From assembly GCF_021366795.1 (NCBI RefSeq), contig NZ_JAHCPS010000007.1:1-64000 (forward strand): a DNA stretch of 64,000 nucleotides, in the 5' to 3' direction. The notes under the pieces were generated by a model that worked only from the letters and a program-made list of their open reading frames with translations, was not told the origin of the DNA and made no database searches. Shown here piece after piece: positions 35,621 through 43,008 of this stretch. The first letter of the stretch is position 1. The number at the start of each line of letters is the position of its first letter. The position numbers and the translations under genes are program-made. The stretch comes from Macrococcoides caseolyticum. GTDB lineage: Bacteria > Bacillota > Bacilli > Staphylococcales > Staphylococcaceae.

Positions 35621-36058
35621 TTAACATGCATTAATCATCCAAGTGACACCAAATGGATCATTGAAGTAACCATATAGTTTAGACCATTCTGTCTGTCCAA
35701 GAGGCATTGCTTCTTTACAACCTGCTGCAACTGCTTTATCAAAGAAATCAGTCGCTGCTTTCACGTCTTCTTCGTTACTACCGTCAAATGTAAAACAAAC
35801 TGATGTACCTTCATTGCTTATTTCACGTTGACCCATCGTATCACTCACCATAAAACGTTCACCTAAAATTTCAAACTCAGCATTCATTACAAACTGCTTT
35901 GCGATTTCTTCTGGCATTTTGTATTCTTCAGGCATATCTTTAAACATTTCGTCATCGCCCATTGTTTTATTAATAATCGTTGCACCTAAATGCTTCTCGT
36001 AAAAATCTAACACTTCTAATGAATTGTGGAAATTGAAATACTGAACCGCTTTAATCAT
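35621..36058 (-). CDS. PhnB-like VOC-family protein
   Basis: The 145-residue protein is a single VOC-superfamily module of the PhnB/3-demethylubiquinone-methyltransferase-like type: YFNFHNSLEVLDFYEKHLGA at the N terminus, FEILGERFMVSDTM in the middle, and WSKLYGYFNDPFGVTWMI at the C terminus. Members are small metal-binding enzymes or ligand binders; the role here is unknown. The ATG at 36058 follows AAAGGGG at about eight bases. The same frame is open further upstream but without a ribosome site. A related paralogue is at 44905. Confidence 0.82.
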   Translation of the reverse strand: MIKAVQYFNFHNSLEVLDFYEKHLGATIINKTMGDDEMFKDMPEEYKMPEEIAKQFVMNAEFEILGERFMVSDTMGQREISNEGTSVCFTFDGSNEEDVKAATDFFDKAVAAGCKEAMPLGQTEWSKLYGYFNDPFGVTWMINAC

Positions 36059-36140
36059 GTTGTAGTCCCCTTTAGTTTTATATTTTTTACAATTTTTATT
36101 CACGATTTTAGTATAATCGGATATATGTGCTAAGTAAAAT

Positions 36141-36743
36141 TTATTCAAAATTATTTTTGTCTATATATAATGAAACTCCATTAATAAATGAAACATTCTC
36201 CCCATCAAAAAGTACTGCTTCATTATCACGTATACAATACGTATTTATTTTAGTTCCTTTAAGTACTCTCTCATAATACTCATCTTTATAATGACAGGTA
36301 ATCGCATAGTCAATTAATCCTAATGGTTTAGTTTCCTTTGATTCTTCAAAATATGATACATCTTTACCTAATGATATTCCCCCGGCACTTTGTCCGTAAA
36401 TAATATTTTCTTTTTCAAAATTAGTAATTAAATCTACGATATCTGCGGTTCTCATTTCACCAACTAACTTAGATATGGATCCACCGCTAATATATATGGC
36501 ATCATATTTGTCCAAAATTTCTTCTGTGATTTGATTGAAATCAATACATAGATCGATGTTGTGAATCCCTACACTTTCAAACATATCTTTAACATACTTA
36601 TAGCTTTCTTGATAAGTCCTGATTGTTTCATCACCTGCATTTGGGAAATACAATACAGATCCATTATTAATTAAATCAGCAAAATACTGATTAACAATAA
36701 TATTACTTTCTTTCGTTCCCCCACCTGATATTAACACAGTCAT
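36141..36743 (-). CDS. Peptidase S51 (dipeptidase E)-like protein
   Basis: The 200-residue protein has the class-I-amidotransferase-like fold of S51 peptidases. Signatures are ISGGGTKES at the start, YISGGSISKL and the nucleophile elbow YGQSAGGISLG, with a Ser in GxSAG. A CHYKDEYYE segment may supply the catalytic His. PepE hydrolyses Asp-Xaa dipeptides; substrate here is unknown. The ATG at 36743 is seven bases from AAGGGGG; the ATG at 36749 is too close. It lies 82 bp upstream of the VOC gene on the same strand. Confidence 0.8.
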   Translation of the reverse strand: MTVLISGGGTKESNIIVNQYFADLINNGSVLYFPNAGDETIRTYQESYKYVKDMFESVGIHNIDLCIDFNQITEEILDKYDAIYISGGSISKLVGEMRTADIVDLITNFEKENIIYGQSAGGISLGKDVSYFEESKETKPLGLIDYAITCHYKDEYYERVLKGTKINTYCIRDNEAVLFDGENVSFINGVSLYIDKNNFE

Positions 36744-36900
36744 GGTCATCCCCCTTTTCTAAAATATAATTTATACTTCTGAATTTTTCCATTCAAATCT
36801 AACCGTAATCATTCCTATAGGTGTAATTCCTCACTTTTCTTTCGCTAAATTGCACTATATCGTTTAAGATTAAATAGGACACATTAATTTGGAGGTTACT

Positions 36901-37359
36901 ATGCTTACCTGGAAAGAAGAAATGATATTACCTGTCAATATCGAGAAAGTCTGGTCTTTATTTGATTTAGAAAATATTCAACGCATTATGCCTCAAGTTG
37001 TTGATATGAAAGTGTTAGAGAAAAAGCCTGGTGTGGTCGGTTCTACTTATGAACAATCATACAAAGAAGGTAAAAGAATCATGAAATATATCGTCACTGA
37101 TTTAGAACATGAAGATACACCAACTCGTAAACACAACAAATCAGGGTTCCAACTGGCTAACATGTTTGATATCGAAGCTGATTATGTCTTAGAAAAAATT
37201 TCAGAAAATGAAACACGCTTCATTTATAGCGGCTCAAATAAAGGGCTCAACTTAGTTGGTAAAGCAATGTTAAAATTTATGCCTAAAAAGCAAAATCAAA
37301 AAGTAGTGAACGAATTTATGGAACGGGTCAAGCAAGAAGCGTTAAGGGAGAAAAATTAA
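36901..37359 (+). CDS. SRPBCC (START/Bet v1-like) family protein
   Basis: The 152-residue protein has the SRPBCC pattern: WKEEMILPVNIEKVWSLFDL at the N terminus, a beta sheet region with VVGSTYEQSYKEGKRIMKY, and a long C-terminal helix (KKQNQKVVNEFMERVKQEA). Such domains bind hydrophobic ligands or polyketides. The ATG at 36901 follows GGAGG at five bases. Its stop overlaps the next start (TAATG), making it the first of four tightly packed genes. Confidence 0.78.
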   Translation: MLTWKEEMILPVNIEKVWSLFDLENIQRIMPQVVDMKVLEKKPGVVGSTYEQSYKEGKRIMKYIVTDLEHEDTPTRKHNKSGFQLANMFDIEADYVLEKISENETRFIYSGSNKGLNLVGKAMLKFMPKKQNQKVVNEFMERVKQEALREKN

Positions 37360-37739
37360 TGAGTATATTAGCAGCAGTTATTGCAGGCGTTATCGCATTT
37401 ATGATAGGTGGCGCATGGTATGGTTTTATTTTTAAAGAGGCCTGGATTAAGGAAGTTGGTATTACAGAAGAACAAATCAATGATTCAAATAATGGAATGA
37501 AAGAAATGATTTATACATTCCTATTAGAAATTGTCGTAGCATTCCTTGTATTTTTCTTATTATCACATACAGATTTAAATATCTTCTGTGCAGGATTTAC
37601 AATCGCAATCATTGCAATCTTCTCAGCACTTAAGAATTATTTCTTTGAAATGAAATCATTTAAGCTGATTGCAATCAACGAAAGTTATAAATTGATTTGT
37701 ATTATGATTATGACACTTGCAGCATATTTCTTCGCATAA
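37359..37739 (+). CDS. DUF1761 membrane protein
   Basis: The 126-residue protein has four hydrophobic segments and the DUF1761 opening AAVIAGVIAFMIGGAWYGFIFKEAW (split around residues 4-28). The family is uncharacterised. The ATG overlaps the preceding stop by one base, so translation is coupled. It precedes a VOC gene by 13 bp. Confidence 0.8.
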   Translation: MSILAAVIAGVIAFMIGGAWYGFIFKEAWIKEVGITEEQINDSNNGMKEMIYTFLLEIVVAFLVFFLLSHTDLNIFCAGFTIAIIAIFSALKNYFFEMKSFKLIAINESYKLICIMIMTLAAYFFA

Positions 37740-37752
37740 GGAGCGATTCGAA

Positions 37753-38124
37753 ATGGAATTAGGTAATTTCTCAGTAAGTCTACCAGTTAAAGATATTCAT
37801 GCATCACTTAAGTTTTATGAAACGTTAGGATTTGAACAAGTTAGTGGGGACATCACACAAAACTGGATTGTACTAAGTAACGGTGCAGCACGTATTGGTT
37901 TATTCCAAGGGATGTTCGAAGAATTTATGATGACATTTAATCCGAAATGGGACAACATGGGACAAGCTACAGATGGTACCGATGTACGTGAAATTGCTGC
38001 GAAATTAGAAGCAGCAGGATATGAATTCATCACACCACTTACTGCTGAAAACGCAGAAGGTCCTGGTTATTTCATGGTGAAAGATTTAGATGGCAATACA
38101 TTATTATTTGATCAGCACGTATAA
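37753..38124 (+). CDS. Glyoxalase/VOC-family protein
   Basis: The 123-residue single VOC module reads FSVSLPVKDIHASLKFYETL at the N terminus and FMVKDLDGNTLLFDQHV at the C terminus, with a possible metal ligand in the final strand. It is shorter and more lactoylglutathione-lyase-like than the PhnB-type copies. The ATG at 37753 has AAGGAG nine bases upstream. It is third in the operon and followed by the zinc-ribbon gene after five bases. Confidence 0.82.
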   Translation: MELGNFSVSLPVKDIHASLKFYETLGFEQVSGDITQNWIVLSNGAARIGLFQGMFEEFMMTFNPKWDNMGQATDGTDVREIAAKLEAAGYEFITPLTAENAEGPGYFMVKDLDGNTLLFDQHV

Positions 38125-38135
38125 GGAGAATGGCT

Positions 38136-38402
38136 ATGGAGAAATTTTGTCAGAGTTGTGGGATGCCACTAAATTTACATGGTGAAGATGTTAGAGGAAC
38201 TGAAGCTGACGGTAGTAAAAGCTTAAAGTTCTGTAGTTATTGCTATAAAGACGGTAAGTATATCGATCCAGATATTACGATAGAAGAAATGCTTGAACGT
38301 GGTAAGAAAGGTATTTCTGAAGGTAAAGGCAATGCTGTTGTAAAATTCATGATGAAAGCTTTCTACCCGATACAACTGAAAAAGTTAGAGCGTTGGAAAT
38401 AG
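38136..38402 (+). CDS. Small zinc-ribbon protein
   Basis: The 88-residue protein begins MEKFCQSCGMPL and has a second pair at FCSYCYKDGKY, giving a C-x2-C...C-x2-C zinc ribbon (about residues 5-38) followed by a charged helical tail. This matches the putative zinc-ribbon family that often accompanies VOC and SRPBCC genes. The ATG at 38136 is seven bases from AAGGAG; the ATG at 38130 nearly touches it. A terminator follows. Confidence 0.8.
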   Translation: MEKFCQSCGMPLNLHGEDVRGTEADGSKSLKFCSYCYKDGKYIDPDITIEEMLERGKKGISEGKGNAVVKFMMKAFYPIQLKKLERWK

Positions 38403-38403
38403 T

Positions 38404-38440
38404 AAAACAGCTTAGGGATATATCCTTAAGCTGTTTTTTT
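38404..38440. terminator. Bidirectional terminator
   Basis: AACAGCTTAGGGATA pairs with TATCCTTAAGCTGTT with one bulge, followed by seven T on the plus strand and four A on the other. It lies between the zinc-ribbon gene and the convergent exporter. Confidence 0.88.
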
Positions 38441-39613
38441 CTGCACATCAATCTTTCCATCTTTACTTTGAAGGTATAGAAATATGACCGTTAAGCTCAT
38501 AAAGCCTATTCCTGATATATAAATTGGCAGATCCACACCAAATTGTTTAGCGATAACGCCTCCAAGTAATGAACCAACGGGCATTGCAAGCATACATAGC
38601 GCATTCATTATTGTTCCAACACGTGCTAGCACTTTATTATCTACCATCTTTTGAATGTATGTGAACATGCTAATATTCAATATCATTATAGGTAGCGTAA
38701 CTAAACCATATACAAATACAGATACATATAAATTCGAGAATACCGCTGTTAATATCATACAAACTCCAGAGATAAAAGGTGATATCATCAGTATCTTATT
38801 AATATCTATATCTTTAAATTTAGGTGTTATTAATGAACCAATTAATGCAAACACAACACTCGCAGTTAAATAATAACCGTATGCATAATCTCCACCTCTA
38901 CTAAAAGTAAATGCAGGTAAAATCGCATTCGTCATACTCCCAGTAAAATTAGCTATCATTGCAGGTAATGTAAATAAAAATAATTTATTTCCCACGAAAT
39001 ACTTCCACCCATCAATAATAGATTCTTTATATACTGCTGTATTAAATTCACCATTATCAATATGCTGATACTTTACTTTATAGAAAAATAATACTGCTAT
39101 TAAAAAAGTTATTGCATTTAATAAATAAACACTTTCAATTCCTGCCTTCATCACTATCCATACAGTTACCAACTTGGCAATCACACTAATGATTGTTGAA
39201 CCTGTACTCACAAAACTGTTATAACCTATCAGCTCATCTTTATGCATAACCAACGGTGAAATTGAACTTTCTGAATTTGCCTCTATGATTTCTATTAATC
39301 CGAGTAAGAATAAACTAAACAACAACCAGGCAATCGGCATTAAATCTAAATAGAACATGATGGCAATTATTATCATAATGACAAATTGCGATGTTTGAGC
39401 AATCAACATCATCTTCTTTCTATTGAAATGATCAATTATCGGTCCAGCAAATGCTGAAAGTATACCAGGTGTAAAAATAATAGCTGATGTAATACTTGTA
39501 ACAAAAGCATCTTTCGTTATGTCAAAGATATACCACATAATTGCGACGGAATAAATAGAATCTCCAAAAGTCGAGATAAGTCTACCTATTAATAAATAAT
39601 TTTTATTAGACAT
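38426..39613 (-). CDS. MFS exporter, DHA3-like (macrolide-efflux type)
   Basis: The 395-residue, 12-helix protein starts with IGRLISTFGDSIYSVAIMWYIFD and has AGPIIDHFNRKKMMLIAQ at motif A, typical of the DHA3 group that includes Mef macrolide pumps. Many relatives export other compounds. It is preceded by a 34-bp palindrome overlapping its promoter, and a HTH regulator gene lies 116 bp upstream on the same strand, so it is probably repressible. AGGATGATAAA precedes the ATG. Confidence 0.83.
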   Translation of the reverse strand: MSNKNYLLIGRLISTFGDSIYSVAIMWYIFDITKDAFVTSITSAIIFTPGILSAFAGPIIDHFNRKKMMLIAQTSQFVIMIIIAIMFYLDLMPIAWLLFSLFLLGLIEIIEANSESSISPLVMHKDELIGYNSFVSTGSTIISVIAKLVTVWIVMKAGIESVYLLNAITFLIAVLFFYKVKYQHIDNGEFNTAVYKESIIDGWKYFVGNKLFLFTLPAMIANFTGSMTNAILPAFTFSRGGDYAYGYYLTASVVFALIGSLITPKFKDIDINKILMISPFISGVCMILTAVFSNLYVSVFVYGLVTLPIMILNISMFTYIQKMVDNKVLARVGTIMNALCMLAMPVGSLLGGVIAKQFGVDLPIYISGIGFMSLTVIFLYLQSKDGKIDVQKKTA

Positions 39614-39628
39614 TTTATCATCCTTTTA

Positions 39629-39674
39629 TTTTTATCGTTAAAATATATTTTACCGATAAAAATAAATAAGTCAA
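39629..39674 (-). promoter_or_regulatory. Exporter promoter with 34-bp palindromic operator
   Basis: On the minus strand TTGACT (39669-39674) and TAAAAT (39647-39652) are 16 bp apart. A 34-bp palindrome at 39629-39662 has 17-base arms with one mismatch and contains two TTTWAMCGATAAAA half-sites. It covers the -10 and start point. Confidence 0.7.
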
Positions 39675-39728
39675 TAAAAATTGTCAGAATATTATAAAAG
39701 ACAAAAAAATAAAGTAGCTTTCACTACT

Positions 39729-40292
39729 CTATTGTTGCTCATCTTTATACGCAGACAATTGTATCTGATACGTATTTTTATTCTCAGCATCTTTATATTT
39801 TTCTTCATATTTATGACTTAGCGCTCTCATTTCATTCATTAATTCCATCCATTGTTCGTAAGGTAATTGAACTTCAAGATTAGACATTTGCGCACTGTTG
39901 GGCGTTTCTATCTTTTGTAGTTCTTCTTCGGACAATTCACCATATTGTTCTGCATCTCGCTTTAACAATTCATATACTTTTTGAATTTCTAATGTATAGA
40001 ACGCTGTGATTGTATCAAAATTATCTTTAATAGATGGAAAGTCAAAATTAATTTGTGCGTTGTTTAAATGCTCACTAGAATAATAATACTCTGTCATGTT
40101 TTTAATTTGTCGTTCTTCAACAATCTTCAATGCATCGACTTCTAACAGTTTCTTTATAGGATAATATAAGTTAGAGGTCTTTACATCCAAAGCTTTAGCA
40201 AGTTCTTTCGTTGTCATTGCTTTATCGCGTGTAAGCTGGATAATTTGATTCGCTTTTTCATCGATTAATAACTTTAATAATTCATTCCCCAT
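39729..40292 (-). CDS. ArsR-like HTH transcriptional regulator of the exporter
   Basis: The 187-residue protein has an N-terminal winged helix (AMTTKELAKALDVKTSNLYY then PIKKLLEVDAL, residues ~25-55) and a helical C-terminal effector region with LPYEQWMELMNEMRALSHKY. It lacks arsenite-site cysteines. Its promoter region at 40305-40330 repeats ATTTTATC, the half-site of the exporter operator, so it probably represses itself and the exporter. The ligand is unknown. Confidence 0.78.
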   Translation of the reverse strand: MGNELLKLLIDEKANQIIQLTRDKAMTTKELAKALDVKTSNLYYPIKKLLEVDALKIVEERQIKNMTEYYYSSEHLNNAQINFDFPSIKDNFDTITAFYTLEIQKVYELLKRDAEQYGELSEEELQKIETPNSAQMSNLEVQLPYEQWMELMNEMRALSHKYEEKYKDAENKNTYQIQLSAYKDEQQ

Positions 40293-40304
40293 TATATCAC
40301 CTAC

Positions 40305-40330
40305 ATTTTATCGTTTAAATTCATTTTATC
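40305..40330. promoter_or_regulatory. Regulator's own operator (repeated ATTTTATC half-sites)
   Basis: ATTTTATCGTTTAAAT at 40305-40320 and ATTTTATC at 40323-40330 repeat with an 18-bp offset. The first shares TTTTATCGTT and a nearby AAA with the palindrome upstream of the exporter. Confidence 0.5.
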
Positions 40331-40434
40331 ATAGAAAATAATTTAATAATATGTTCTAAATTCTTATATGTATCTATATGTCATCACTATTAATTGCTTT
40401 ATGATAACCTTATTAAAATTATAGGCGTGTCCTT

Positions 40435-40595
40435 ATGTTCTACATTCTACTCGCATTAACAATCGGTCTTATAATGCCTATACAGACTGCTGTCAATTCA
40501 AGATTACGTATGTATTATTATCAGCTTTCGTTGCAACGTTCATCTCATTTTTAGTCGGAACATTTTTCCTGCTATTAATGGACAATAAATTTTAA
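40435..40595 (+). pseudogene. Remnant of a DUF606 (YdcZ-type DMT) transporter gene
   Basis: From the ATG the frame reads FYILLALTIGLIMPIQTAVN then SRLR, the DUF606 N terminus, before running into a stop. The next frame continues LLSAFVATFISFLVGTFFLL and ends DNKF, matching the following helix of the family. A frameshift near 40510 and loss of the C-terminal two thirds leave about 50 of the usual 140 or so residues. The stretch 40293-40652 otherwise holds only promoter-like AT-rich DNA. Confidence 0.72.
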
Positions 40596-40661
40596 TCACA
40601 ACAGTATATCCATTTCTTTTAATATGTCAATTTTTGATATACTTGTATTGAGGTGAATGTG

Positions 40662-41057
40662 ATGAATACTACACTACCATTGTTAGATATCAATAACAGA
40701 TTGTCATTAGTGTATAAGCGCTTAGAAGTCCATGAAGATCCTAAAACCGTTATATTTAAAATCGCTTTAATACAGAATGATAGCAATTTGCAGTTTACAC
40801 ATGCAATTTTTGAAGATGAACTTGAAGTATTAAATGAACTCCTTCTATTAAAGACAGGTGAATATCATTTTTCGGAACCTGACATTTTCATCGCCATAAA
40901 TCAAATATATGAAAATACTATCGATATATCATTTCATGTTGATTTAGCATTAATAAATAACTTACCTTCTGATGATCAATATGAAACATACGATATGACA
41001 ATAGAAAAGTCTGCATTTTTAAAATTCGTCGATTACTTAATCTTTTCAATAAAGTAA
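40662..41057 (+). CDS. Hypothetical 131-residue protein
   Basis: The acidic soluble protein (MNTTLPLLDINNRLSLVYKR at the start, then ILLI-rich strands and a C-terminal KFVDYLIFSIK) has no recognisable motif. The ATG follows GAGGTG at six bases; a GTG three codons earlier is too close. It lies between the transporter remnant and the first cspA. Composition matches the neighbours, so recent transfer is not indicated. Confidence 0.6.
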   Translation: MNTTLPLLDINNRLSLVYKRLEVHEDPKTVIFKIALIQNDSNLQFTHAIFEDELEVLNELLLLKTGEYHFSEPDIFIAINQIYENTIDISFHVDLALINNLPSDDQYETYDMTIEKSAFLKFVDYLIFSIK

Positions 41058-41216
41058 TTTAACAGTTTTATACTCCTAAATTATGACTCGTTACATACTT
41101 TTATCAGTACTTTTTTACTCATTTTGTATCTAATTGACTATAAATACTAGACAATCGTGTTGATACATTATATAATTAATTCAAATATTATCGTTCATAT
41201 TCAAGTTATTAAGGCT

Positions 41217-41272
41217 CTTCACATTTTTACAAAGCGTAATAATGTAAGACAACACTTTTGTAATATGGGAAG
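41217..41272 (+). ncRNA. cspA leader hairpin, copy 1
   Basis: An imperfect long stem, CTTCACATTTTTACAAA with TTTGTAATATGGGAAG, lies in the 5' region of the first cspA. It is a degenerate form of the hairpins before copies two and three. A cold-responsive leader is inferred. Confidence 0.5.
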
Positions 41273-41328
41273 TGTTTTCTAAGTAAAACATTAGATATTA
41301 TTTAATAATTTTTTGGAGGTCATTCATT

Positions 41329-41529
41329 ATGACACAAGGTACAGTTAAATGGTTTAACGCAGAAAAAGGTTTTGGATTCATCGAAGTTGAAGGTGGAGAC
41401 GACGTATTCGCTCACTTCAGTGCGATTCAAGGTGAAGGTTACAAAACTTTAGAAGAAGGTCAAGCAGTTGAATTCGATATCGAAGAAGGACAACGCGGAC
41501 CTCAAGCTGCTAACATCGTTAAATTATAA
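41329..41529 (+). CDS. cspA: Cold-shock protein CspA, copy 1
   Basis: The 66-residue OB-fold RNA chaperone has RNP1 KGFGFIEV (about 16-23) and RNP2 VFAHFSAI (about 28-35). It melts RNA structure at low temperature or during growth. It differs from the other two copies at a handful of positions (AIQGEGYKT and VEFDIEEG). A long leader with a hairpin and the sequence TTTTTTGGAGGTCATT precedes the ATG. A terminator follows directly. Confidence 0.95.
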   Translation: MTQGTVKWFNAEKGFGFIEVEGGDDVFAHFSAIQGEGYKTLEEGQAVEFDIEEGQRGPQAANIVKL

Positions 41530-41542
41530 TATTTAATGTTGA

Positions 41543-41574
41543 AAAATAAGCCCTCAAGAGGCTTATTTTTTTTT
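41543..41574 (+). terminator. Terminator of cspA copy 1
   Basis: AAATAAGCC pairs with GGCTTATTT, followed by T residues. The sequence between stop and stem (ATATTTAATGTTGAAA) is shared with the other two cspA copies. Confidence 0.9.
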
Positions 41575-41724
41575 ATTTCAAATTCATTTTTCAATCAATT
41601 TACCCTACAGGTATCACGTTTTTCACAATATATCACATAAATGCTTGAAAAATAAATTTGACATTTGTGAAATCACGTTATATACTTAAGTCAAATATAT
41701 CGGACATATGCAACAAACAAAGCT

Positions 41725-41784
41725 TCTTCACATATTACAAATAAGTAATCGTGTTTAGTCGATACTTTTTGTAATATGTGAATT
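41725..41784 (+). ncRNA. cspA leader hairpin, copy 2
   Basis: CACATATTACAAA pairs perfectly with TTTGTAATATGTG over 13 bp, with a loop containing TAATCGTGTTTAGTCGATAC. It is nearly identical to the leader of copy three. Confidence 0.6.
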
Positions 41785-41840
41785 TTTCTTTGTAGGAGAA
41801 ACATTAGATATTATTTAATAATTTTTTGGAGGTCATTATT

Positions 41841-42041
41841 ATGACACAAGGTACAGTTAAATGGTTTAACGCAGAAAAAGGTTTTGGATTCATCGAAGTT
41901 GAAGGCGGAGACGACGTATTCGCTCACTTCAGCGCTATCGAAGGTGAAGGTTATAAATCTTTAGAAGAAGGTCAAGCAGTTGAATTCAACATCGAAGAAG
42001 GTCAACGTGGCCCTCAAGCTGCTAACATCGTTAAATTATAA
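41841..42041 (+). CDS. cspA: Cold-shock protein CspA, copy 2
   Basis: The 66-residue cold-shock domain protein has RNP1 KGFGFIEV and RNP2 VFAHFSAI. It reads AIEGEGYKS and VEFNIEEG where copy one has AIQGEGYKT and VEFDIEEG. The ATG at 41841 follows GGAGG; a TTG five codons earlier overlaps that site. Its leader carries the perfect 13-bp hairpin. About 45 bases before the ATG are identical, or nearly so, in all three copies. Confidence 0.95.
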   Translation: MTQGTVKWFNAEKGFGFIEVEGGDDVFAHFSAIEGEGYKSLEEGQAVEFNIEEGQRGPQAANIVKL

Positions 42042-42055
42042 TATTTAATGTTGAA

Positions 42056-42086
42056 AGATAAGTCCCTAACGGGGCTTATTTTTTTG
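42056..42086 (+). terminator. Terminator of cspA copy 2
   Basis: ATAAGTCCC pairs with GGGGCTTAT (one wobble), then seven T. Confidence 0.88.
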
Positions 42087-42153
42087 TATTTTTCCGACAG
42101 TTAAATTACCTTAATTCACCATTATATCAATTGATATACTTAGGTGGTGACTC

Positions 42154-42475
42154 ATGAAAGAACTTATTGCTAGTGTTCTCATACTTTTCTTTATTCTTTT
42201 TTTTATTTCAGTACAAAATATTAGGTCGAACGGCTTACTTTCACCCAAAACATCCTGTCAGTGATCAAAGGAAACAAATTGGTAATAAAGCATATGCGCA
42301 TGCATTTGAATATCTTATCGGCATATTATTTGTATTTTCCCTTTTAAAAGTCCTTCAAATCGATTCTAATCAAAAGATTGATATATTTACAGATATACCC
42401 GAAGTGATTTATCTTGCAGCAACTTTACTTGTGCTCATTTACCACTATATTAAAGAAAATAAAAATTTTTTATAA
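42154..42475 (+). pseudogene. Small membrane protein with a frame break at a T8 run
   Basis: An ATG at 42154 has TAGGTGG upstream and encodes MKELIASVLILFFILFF, a good membrane helix, but this frame stops at 42267. From the T8 tract (42197-42204) the next frame continues FQYKILGRTAYFHPKHP, DQRKQIGNKAYAHAFEYLIG and two more hydrophobic segments to 42475. Joining the two frames at the T8 gives one coherent protein of about 106 residues. It may be a frameshifted gene, a slippage-controlled gene or a sequencing error. The downstream frame could start alone at a TTG at 42167 without a good ribosome site. Confidence 0.5.
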
Positions 42476-42616
42476 TTAATTTTATTGCTTCAAACGTGAT
42501 ACCTAAGCCTTAAATTTATACAAACACTTAACACCTTGTTTTAATTCGTTTGACAATAATTGATATCCATTATATACTTAATACAAATATATCGAACATA
42601 TGCAACAAACGTAAGT

Positions 42617-42675
42617 ACTTCACATATTACAAAGAGTAATCGTGTTTAGTCGATACTTTTTGTAATATGTGAAGT
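42617..42675 (+). ncRNA. cspA leader hairpin, copy 3
   Basis: ACTTCACATATTACAAA pairs perfectly with TTTGTAATATGTGAAGT over 17 bp. The loop again contains TAATCGTGTTTAGTCGATAC. An upstream ATCGAACATATGCAACAAAC block is close to the one before copy two. Confidence 0.6.
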
Positions 42676-42729
42676 TTTCTTTATGTAAAACATTAGATAT
42701 TATTTAATAATTTTTTGGAGGTCATTATT

Positions 42730-42930
42730 ATGACACAAGGTACAGTTAAATGGTTTAACGCAGAAAAAGGTTTTGGATTCATCGAAGTTGAAGGTGGAGA
42801 CGATGTATTCGCTCACTTCAGTGCTATCGAAGGAGACGGTTACAAAACTTTAGAAGAAGGTCAAGCAGTTGAATTCAACATCGAAGAAGGTCAACGTGGC
42901 CCTCAAGCTGCTAACATCGTTAAATTATAA
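42730..42930 (+). CDS. cspA: Cold-shock protein CspA, copy 3
   Basis: The 66-residue cold-shock domain protein has the same RNP motifs and reads AIEGDGYKT. Nucleotide similarity to copy two extends through the leader, coding region and terminator, so it probably arose by duplication of the whole transcription unit. The ATG at 42730 follows GGAGG; the TTG five codons upstream is not used. Each copy has its own promoter region and terminator, so separate control is possible. Confidence 0.95.
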   Translation: MTQGTVKWFNAEKGFGFIEVEGGDDVFAHFSAIEGDGYKTLEEGQAVEFNIEEGQRGPQAANIVKL

Positions 42931-42942
42931 TATTTAATGTTG

Positions 42943-42976
42943 AAAAATAAGCCCTCAAGGGGGTTTATTTTTTTTT
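42943..42976 (+). terminator. Terminator of cspA copy 3
   Basis: AAATAAGCCC pairs with GGGTTTATTT (one G-U), followed by T residues. It lies before the end of the convergent 283-residue gene. Confidence 0.85.
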
Positions 42977-43008
42977 GCCAAAAATTAAAACTCATACAGT
43001 TAAATGTG

